This document shows, in pieces, positions 6,934-11,455 of a DNA stretch of 11,455 nucleotides. Source of the DNA: Chthoniobacterales bacterium (GTDB taxonomy: Bacteria; Verrucomicrobiota; Verrucomicrobiia; Chthoniobacterales; UBA10450); the NCBI GenBank assembly GCA_013695905.1, contig JACCZQ010000533.1, forward strand, positions 1 to 11,455. The letters run 5' to 3'. Position numbers and translations under genes: made by a program. Numbering within the stretch: position 1 is the first letter of the stretch; every line of letters starts with the position of its first letter. The notes under the pieces were generated by a model. That model searched no databases. It was given only the letters and a program-made list of their open reading frames with translations, and was not told where the DNA came from.

Positions 6934-7602
6934 ATGATTCGGACGACGAAGCCGCTTTTGGCAGCTCTCTTTCTGGCGGCCATCAGCACGGCGCAGGCGC
7001 AGCTCACGTGGGATAAGACAGAGGCCAAGCTCAACCCGAAACCGGGCGACAAGGAGGCGGTGGCGCACTTCACCTACGAGAACAAAGGCAGCACGCCAGT
7101 CCGCATCGTGGCCGTGAAAAGCTCCTGCGGCTGCACCGTTCCCGAGCTGAAAAAAAGGGAGGTCGCGCCCGGCGAGAAGGGCGAGCTCACCGCCACCTTC
7201 ACGATCGGTAATCGCACCGGCCTCCAGCAGAAAGTCGTGAGCGTGCAGACCGACCATCCGGAGCAGCCGATGACGAACCTCCTCCTCACGGCCAATATAG
7301 GACAGTCGCTCGCGGTCCAGCCGAGTTTTGTTTACTGGGAAGCCGGGGAAGCGCCGAAGCCGAAGCAGATCACCGTGAAACCGGGCCCGGGGGTCGCCGT
7401 CAGCAAGCTGCAGGTCACCTCCTCGAATCCGGAGTTCACCACGAAAGTCGAGCGCGCTGCTTCCGGCGACTTCGTCATCCAGGTGCAGCCGAAGGACACC
7501 GCGAAGCAATCCGCCACGACGTTGACGATCCAGCCGGATTTCCCGCAGACGTTTGTCGCCTCCGCCCGCGTGACGGGGCCGGCCGGCGCGGCCACTCGTT
7601 AG
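6934..7602 (+). CDS. DUF1573 domain exported protein
   Basis: 222 aa from the ATG at 6934. The N-terminus is a signal peptide: basic n-region (R3, K6), hydrophobic core 8-17, cleavage near AQA-QL (21-24). The mature protein begins with a DUF1573 domain, an Ig/ASH-like beta sandwich. It shows FTYENKGSTPVRIVAVKSSCGCTVP (46-70, quoted in part from the family pattern), with C65 and C67 as the only cysteines, then the typical VAPGEKGELTATF. A second beta-rich half (about 130-215) follows without recognised motifs. The start could instead be GTG 6910, which has GGAGG upstream. The gene begins 30 nt after rmlD and is followed after 3 nt by the rhodanese gene, so the trio 6934-8513 is very probably one operon. 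The biochemical role of DUF1573 is not established. The SCGCT pair and partner genes hint at a thiol-linked extracytoplasmic role, which is inference. Confidence 0.88.
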   Translation: MIRTTKPLLAALFLAAISTAQAQLTWDKTEAKLNPKPGDKEAVAHFTYENKGSTPVRIVAVKSSCGCTVPELKKREVAPGEKGELTATFTIGNRTGLQQKVVSVQTDHPEQPMTNLLLTANIGQSLAVQPSFVYWEAGEAPKPKQITVKPGPGVAVSKLQVTSSNPEFTTKVERAASGDFVIQVQPKDTAKQSATTLTIQPDFPQTFVASARVTGPAGAATR

Positions 7603-7605
7603 GAC

Positions 7606-8034
7606 GTGACGCGGCGGTTGCTCCTGCAGGCTCTGCTTTTGCTGGGCCTCGCCTTCCTTCCCGCCATCGTGCAGGGACTCTATCTGCGCGAGAACGTGGC
7701 GTGGAATGCGCCCGCCGTGCGCGAAGGAGAGGTGGAACTCGCGCAGGTGCAGGCCTGGGGCGACGCCGTCCTCTGGGTGGACGCGCGGCCGGAAGGGCAA
7801 TTCGAAGCCGGTCACATCCCGAACGCGCAGCTGCTGAACGAAGATCGCTGGAACGATCTGTTGCCGCCGATGCTGGCCGCGTGGTCGCCGGACAAGCAGG
7901 TGGTGGTTTACTGCAGCAGCCAGAGTTGTGAGGCCAGTCATGAGGTGGCGCGGCGGCTCAAGGAAGAGGCGCAACTCCCGAACGTGCACGTGCTGCATGG
8001 CGGCTGGGAAGCGTGGCAGGCGGCGCAGCCATGA
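7606..8034 (+). CDS. Membrane-anchored rhodanese-like protein
   Basis: 142 aa. An N-terminal hydrophobic segment (about 5-23, after TRR) is a membrane anchor or signal peptide, placing the domain outside the cytoplasm. The rhodanese domain covers about 42-140: VDARPEGQFEAGHIPNA (58-74) is the standard substrate-entry motif, VVVYCSSQSCEAS (99-111) the active-site loop, and LHGGWEAW (130-137) the C-terminal signature. C103 is the predicted persulfide-forming cysteine. The usual loop glycine and arginine are replaced, and a second cysteine, C108, sits five residues on. This suggests a CxxxxC redox pair or a non-thiosulfate substrate. The GTG at 7606 begins 3 nt after the DUF1573 stop, with AGGA at 7601-7604 too close to be a normal Shine-Dalgarno sequence, so a slightly later start is possible. 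It overlaps the MauE-like gene by ATGA. The family call is firm; the substrate is unknown. Confidence 0.9.
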   Translation: MTRRLLLQALLLLGLAFLPAIVQGLYLRENVAWNAPAVREGEVELAQVQAWGDAVLWVDARPEGQFEAGHIPNAQLLNEDRWNDLLPPMLAAWSPDKQVVVYCSSQSCEASHEVARRLKEEAQLPNVHVLHGGWEAWQAAQP

Positions 8035-8513
8035 ATAGCGTGCGCCACGTCCAATCCCCCTTCATGGGCGCGCAGGGGAACCGCGCGGGCCGGCCGGGAC
8101 AGGGCCTTCTGCACACGCTGGTGGCGCTCGCCGTGGGAGCGGTTTTCATCTACGCCGGCGCGCTGAAGGTGTGGGATCCCGTCACCTTCGGCAATGACAT
8201 CAATAACTTCCGCATTCTCCCGTACCCGCTGAGCATGCGGCTCGCGTTCTACCTGCCATGGCTGGAGATTCTGTGTGGGCTGGCGGTGCTCACGGGCCGC
8301 TTGCGCGCGGGAGCCATTGCCATCCTCATGGGTCTGATGGTGATCTTCGTCGGCGCCACGATCGCGGCGGAAGTGCGCGGACTCGATCTCAACTGCGGCT
8401 GCTTCGGCCGCGCCACGGAGAATCTCCGTTTCGCCACGCACATGGTGATTGATGCCGCCATTCTCGCCGCACTGCTGTTGCTGGCGCGCTGGGAATACCT
8501 GCGCCTGCGGTAG
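8031..8513 (+). CDS. MauE/DoxX-like four-helix membrane protein
   Basis: 160 aa from the ATG at 8031, which overlaps the rhodanese stop codon (ATGA). An in-frame GTG at 8013 would add six residues but fits the coupling less well. Four hydrophobic segments are visible at about 27-45, 70-88, 92-112 and 134-152. IYAGALKVWDPVTF (40-53) after helix 1 and LNCGCFGR (120-127) between helices 3 and 4 are hallmarks of MauE/DoxX-type proteins. Cysteines are C82, C122 and C124. MauE is required for maturation of the disulfide-rich methylamine dehydrogenase small subunit, and relatives are linked to thiol-disulfide exchange. No mau structural gene is nearby, so the role here is more general. Position as the last gene after DUF1573 and rhodanese suggests it passes electrons or sulfur across the membrane to or from them. 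That is inference. Confidence 0.88.
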   Translation: MNSVRHVQSPFMGAQGNRAGRPGQGLLHTLVALAVGAVFIYAGALKVWDPVTFGNDINNFRILPYPLSMRLAFYLPWLEILCGLAVLTGRLRAGAIAILMGLMVIFVGATIAAEVRGLDLNCGCFGRATENLRFATHMVIDAAILAALLLLARWEYLRLR

Positions 8514-8536
8514 CGGACGCCTCGGCTGCGGCCCGG

Positions 8537-11206
8537 CTATAGATCCGTAAACGGATCCCGGTGCACAATCGTCCCGCGGCTGCCCTGTTGCTGGATCAAC
8601 TTCGCCACCAATCCCGTCCAGCCCGTCTGATGCGACGCGCCCAGCCCGGCCCCGGTATCGGCGTGGAAGTACTCGTGGAACAGGTAACGCCCCGCGTCTC
8701 CCGCACCCTTCAGTTCCGCCCCCGAGGAGCCGGCAAATGGCCGCACCCCCTTCTCATTCACCAGCCAGAGCGAGATGAGCCGATTCGACAAATCATTCGC
8801 CACACCCTCCAGCGTCATGAACTGGCCCGAGCCGGTGGGGCACTCCACCTTGAAGTCGTCGCCGTAGTAATGGTGAAACTTCTGCAGCGATTCGATCAGC
8901 AGATAATTCAACGGCAGCCACACCGGGCCGCGCCAGTTCGAGTTCCCGCCGAACAGCCCCGTCTCCGATTCCGCCGGCTCGTACGAGACGACCTTCCGCT
9001 CCCCGCACGCGTCGAGAACATACGGGTTTGCCTGGTGGAACTTGCTCATCGACCGCACCCCGTACGGGCTGAGGAATTCCTCCGGGTCCAGCATGCGGCG
9101 CAACAAACGCTTCATGCGGCGGCCGCGGGTCAGCGCGATGAGGCGGCGCGCACCGGCGCCCGGTTCCTGCCAGCGGGAGACGAGCGCCGCCAGCTCGGGA
9201 CGTTTCTGCAGGTACCACTCGAGCCGCATCTTGAATCCCGGCACCGCCTCGAGCAGCTCCGGCTCGATCGTTTCCACCGCGAGCAGCGGCATCAAACCCA
9301 CCAGCGACCGCACCTTCACCCGGATGTAACGCCCATCCGGCAGGTGCAGCACATCGTAGAAAAACTCGTCCGCCTCATCCCACAGGCCGATGCCTTGCCC
9401 GCCGGCATTGTTCATCGCGCTGGCGATGGCGAGGAAGTGCTCGAAGAACTTCGTCGCGATGTTTTCATACACCGGGTTCTGGCGGGAAAGCTCCAGCGCC
9501 ATCCGCATCAGGTTCAGGCAATACATCCCCATCCAGCTGGTGCCATCGCTCTGCTCCAGATAGCCGCCGCCGGGGAAGGGCGTGCTCCGGTCGAACACGC
9601 CGATGTTATCCAGCCCCAGAAAACCGCCTTGGAAAATGTTGTTCCCTTCCGAGTCTTTCCGGTTCACCCACCAGGTGAACGCGATCAGCATTTTGTGGAA
9701 GACCGTCTCGAGGAACGCGCGATCGCCGGTGCCCGTCTGGCGCTGCTCCATCTTGTAAACCCGCCACGCCGCCCACGCGATCACCGGCGGGTTTACATCG
9801 CCGAAGTTCCACTCGTAGGCCGGCACCTGCCCGTTCGGATGCTGGCACCACTCGCGCACGATAAGATCGAGCTGCTGCTTCGCGAAGCGCGCGTCCACCA
9901 GCGCCAGTGGGAGACAGTGAAACGCCAGATCCCACGCCGCATACCACGGATACTCCCACTTATCCGGCATCGACATCACCCGCTCATTGTGGAGGTGACG
10001 CCACTCCGCATTGCGCTGCTCCTTCCGCGCGGCCGGCGGCGGCGGCTGTCCCGGGTCGCCCTCCAGCCACTCCTCCACGATGTAGTGATAGAATTGTTTG
10101 CTCCACAACATCCCCGCCAGCGCCTGCCGCTGGATCGCGCGGTGCTCATCCGTGAGGCAACCCGGCGCGAGCGCGGCGTAGAACTCGTCCGCCTCCGCGC
10201 GGCGTCGCGCGAAGATCTCGTCGAAATCGCCAAACGGCTCCCGCGACACGAGTTCGTCCGCGGTGAACCGCAGCTGCACCACGCGCTGCTCGCCCGCAGG
10301 AATCGTGAGCCGGTAATGAGCGGCCGCTTTCGTCCCGGTGCGGGCGGGATTCACCGCCTCCGTCCGGCCCTGGACCACAAACTCATCGATCCCATCCTTC
10401 ACAAACCCGCTGCCATTCGGCACCTGCCAGAGGCGCTGCAGGTTTGACTCGTTCTCGGTGAAGAGCAGCGCGTCCGGCGCCGCGCAGAAAAGGTGGTACT
10501 TGCCTAACGAGTGATGCACCGCCTGCACGGCCGCGCCCTCGTCGCTCGCCTGCAGAAGCGGCCGGCGTGCATCGCGGCCCCAGCTCCAGGTGTTCCGAAA
10601 CCACAAGGTCGGCAGCAGGTGCAGCGTGCCCGCCTGGTCGCTCCGGTTCGTCACCGTCGCCCGGATGAGGATGTCGCGCGGCGCTTGCTTCGCGTACTCC
10701 GCCACCACCTCGAAGTCGCCGCCGTCGAACGCCCCGGTCTCGGCGAGCTCCAGCTCCGGTTCGTGCCGCGAGCGGGTGCGATTCCGCTCCACCAGTTCGT
10801 CGTAGGGAAACGCGGCGCGCGGGTAACGGTAGGTCATGCGCAGGTAGCTGTGCGTCGGCGTGCTGTCGTCGTAGAAGTAAATTTCCTTCACGTCTTCGCC
10901 GTGGTTTCCCTGCGGGCCGGTGAGGCCGAAGAGCCGCTCTTTCAGGAACGGGTCGCGCTCGTTCCAGAGGGCAAAGGCGAAGCAAAGCCGCTGCTTGTCA
11001 TCCGAGATGCCGGCGAGTCCATCCTCGTTCCAGCGATAGACGCGGGAGCGGGCCTGCTCGTGCGGGAAGTAATTCCACGCGTCGCCGTCCGCGCTGTAAT
11101 CCTCCCGCACGGTGCCCCACGCGCGCTCGCTGAGATACGGTCCCCACAGGTCCCATGGCTCCGCGCCCCGGTCATTCGCGGCGACGCGGAGCTGCTCAGC
11201 GTTCAT
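8537..11206 (-). CDS. GH63/MGH-type glycoside hydrolase (putative glucosidase or mannosylglycerate hydrolase)
   Basis: 889 aa, full length, without signal peptide or membrane segment, so cytoplasmic. The first 340 residues form an N-terminal beta domain. Residues about 355-885 form an (alpha/alpha)6 barrel of the GH63/MGH1-like type (clan GH-G). Key motifs are YPWYAAWDLAFH (419-430), with D426 in the position of the general acid, NWRGPVWLPLNYLLIE (757-772), and YLFHEYFHADTG (841-852), with E845 matching the general base (compare the EKY of GH37 trehalases). ASHQTGWTG (857-865) follows as expected. Bacterial members hydrolyse alpha-glucosides, mannosylglycerate or glucosylglycerate by inversion; the substrate cannot be decided here. 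The ATG at 11206 is the first plausible start, with no Shine-Dalgarno sequence. It converges on the MauE-like gene with a 23-nt gap and no obvious terminator. The operator-like inverted repeat at 11338-11358 lies upstream. Confidence 0.9.
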   Translation of the reverse strand: MNAEQLRVAANDRGAEPWDLWGPYLSERAWGTVREDYSADGDAWNYFPHEQARSRVYRWNEDGLAGISDDKQRLCFAFALWNERDPFLKERLFGLTGPQGNHGEDVKEIYFYDDSTPTHSYLRMTYRYPRAAFPYDELVERNRTRSRHEPELELAETGAFDGGDFEVVAEYAKQAPRDILIRATVTNRSDQAGTLHLLPTLWFRNTWSWGRDARRPLLQASDEGAAVQAVHHSLGKYHLFCAAPDALLFTENESNLQRLWQVPNGSGFVKDGIDEFVVQGRTEAVNPARTGTKAAAHYRLTIPAGEQRVVQLRFTADELVSREPFGDFDEIFARRRAEADEFYAALAPGCLTDEHRAIQRQALAGMLWSKQFYHYIVEEWLEGDPGQPPPPAARKEQRNAEWRHLHNERVMSMPDKWEYPWYAAWDLAFHCLPLALVDARFAKQQLDLIVREWCQHPNGQVPAYEWNFGDVNPPVIAWAAWRVYKMEQRQTGTGDRAFLETVFHKMLIAFTWWVNRKDSEGNNIFQGGFLGLDNIGVFDRSTPFPGGGYLEQSDGTSWMGMYCLNLMRMALELSRQNPVYENIATKFFEHFLAIASAMNNAGGQGIGLWDEADEFFYDVLHLPDGRYIRVKVRSLVGLMPLLAVETIEPELLEAVPGFKMRLEWYLQKRPELAALVSRWQEPGAGARRLIALTRGRRMKRLLRRMLDPEEFLSPYGVRSMSKFHQANPYVLDACGERKVVSYEPAESETGLFGGNSNWRGPVWLPLNYLLIESLQKFHHYYGDDFKVECPTGSGQFMTLEGVANDLSNRLISLWLVNEKGVRPFAGSSGAELKGAGDAGRYLFHEYFHADTGAGLGASHQTGWTGLVAKLIQQQGSRGTIVHRDPFTDL

Positions 11207-11337
11207 GGGCTGAGTTGATCATGGGGGGCGACCGGGAAGAAGGGAAAACGCAGGTGCGGTGCTGTAGCTGCCGGGGCAGGGTGCGCAGGAGCAACAGCTC
11301 AGCGGCGGGTGGGGCTCGGCTACACGTTCTAGTGTTC

Positions 11338-11358
11338 TGTAACAGATAGATCGTTACA
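11338..11358. promoter_or_regulatory. Operator-like inverted repeat TGTAAC-N9-GTTACA
   Basis: Perfect 6-bp arms around a 9-nt spacer form a 21-bp palindromic site of the size bound by dimeric TetR- or LacI-type regulators. It lies about 132 nt upstream of the GH63 start in a short AT-rich island (about 11333-11361) inside GC-rich intergenic DNA. A smaller dyad, TCTG-TAA-CAGA, overlaps the left arm. It may control the GH63 gene or a gene beyond the right edge. No matching regulator gene is present. Confidence 0.35.
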
Positions 11359-11397
11359 ATCGGGTGCTGCGCGCGCGGAGCCGGCATTTCGGGGAGC

Positions 11398-11414
11398 GCA
11401 CGCTTCCAGCGTGC
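11398..11414. repeat. REP-like palindrome, hairpin A
   Basis: GCACGCT and AGCGTGC pair perfectly over 7 bp around the loop TCC. Immediately followed by hairpin B. The GCACGCTTCCAGCGTGC type of sequence looks like an interspersed palindromic element rather than a promoter or terminator; no T-run follows. Confidence 0.5.
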
Positions 11415-11416
11415 TG

Positions 11417-11443
11417 GCGACTCCGAAAGCTTTCGCGAGTCGC
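11417..11443. repeat. REP-like palindrome, hairpin B
   Basis: GCGACTC then CGAAAG pairs with CTTTCG then GAGTCGC: 13 bp with one bulged C at 11436. The centre, CGAAAGCTTTCG (11424-11435), is itself a perfect palindrome. The sequence continues AACTTTGGCGG to the window edge. Two adjacent hairpins separated by 2 nt are the layout of REP/BIME-type elements. Confidence 0.55.
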
Positions 11444-11455
11444 GAACTTTGGCGG

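Noticed and set aside
6157..7998. 613-codon open frame on the minus strand, antisense to rmlD, DUF1573 and rhodanese
   Set aside because: It crosses three well-supported genes and their junctions, is rich in Arg, His and Leu as expected from the antisense of high-GC codon bias, and shows no domain or motif.
8542..8557. GATCCG-TAAA-CGGATC dyad as a terminator between the convergent genes
   Set aside because: It lies inside the last codons of the GH63 gene (DPFTDL), has only 6-bp arms and no T-run. Its symmetry may be due to coding sequence.
8561..10447. 628-codon open frame on the plus strand, antisense to the GH63 gene
   Set aside because: The composition (Arg, His, Pro, Leu) is that of a GC-rich shadow. 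The opposite strand has an intact, motif-complete hydrolase covering it fully.
1..11455. CRISPR array, tRNA, rRNA, insertion sequence, phage or defence gene
   Set aside because: No regularly spaced direct repeats, no cloverleaf with CCA-type end, no transposase motifs and no known defence domains were found on either strand.

Overview
This is a high-GC bacterial window with tightly packed genes on both strands. The gene content suggests Verrucomicrobiota or a close relative in the PVC group. This rests on three things: a secreted protein ending in a module I remember as common in that phylum (a 'SRKxHG...IxLPLxGTPGVECR' stretch followed by a dockerin-like Ca-loop pair), a DUF1573 / rhodanese / MauE-DoxX gene trio, and REP-like palindromes at the right edge. 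No rRNA, tRNA or universal marker gene is present, so the assignment is an inference.

Layout. (1) Positions 1-3409, minus strand: two large polytopic membrane proteins in one transcription unit, with start and stop overlapping as ATGA. The upstream gene is a GT-C-type protein of the Agl23/TIGR03663 kind. The downstream gene is an unrecognised membrane protein that runs off the left edge. (2) Positions 3541-6903, plus strand, divergent from the first block: rmlB (dTDP-glucose 4,6-dehydratase), then a secreted protein with a dockerin-like C-terminus, then rmlD (dTDP-4-dehydrorhamnose reductase). rmlA and rmlC are not in the window. (3) Positions 6934-8513, plus strand: an exported DUF1573 protein, a membrane-anchored rhodanese and a MauE/DoxX-like membrane protein, with gaps of 3 nt or less or an overlap. 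Each carries one closely spaced cysteine pair. (4) Positions 8537-11206, minus strand, convergent: an 889-aa cytoplasmic GH63/MGH-type glycoside hydrolase. (5) Positions 11207-11455: non-coding, with an operator-like inverted repeat and two back-to-back hairpins at the edge.

Working together. The left half reads as cell-surface glycan machinery: dTDP-rhamnose synthesis on one strand and lipid-linked sugar transferase or flippase-type membrane proteins on the other, sharing a 131-nt divergent intergenic region. The trio in the middle reads as an extracytoplasmic thiol or sulfur relay, inferred from its cysteine motifs and gene coupling. The GH63 enzyme probably acts on cytoplasmic alpha-glucosides or a mannosyl/glucosyl-glycerate solute.

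I see no CRISPR array, insertion sequence, phage gene or defence system. No non-coding stretch exceeds 250 nt. The most interesting items are the cysteine-pair operon, the secreted dockerin-like protein inside the rml locus, and the terminal palindromes.
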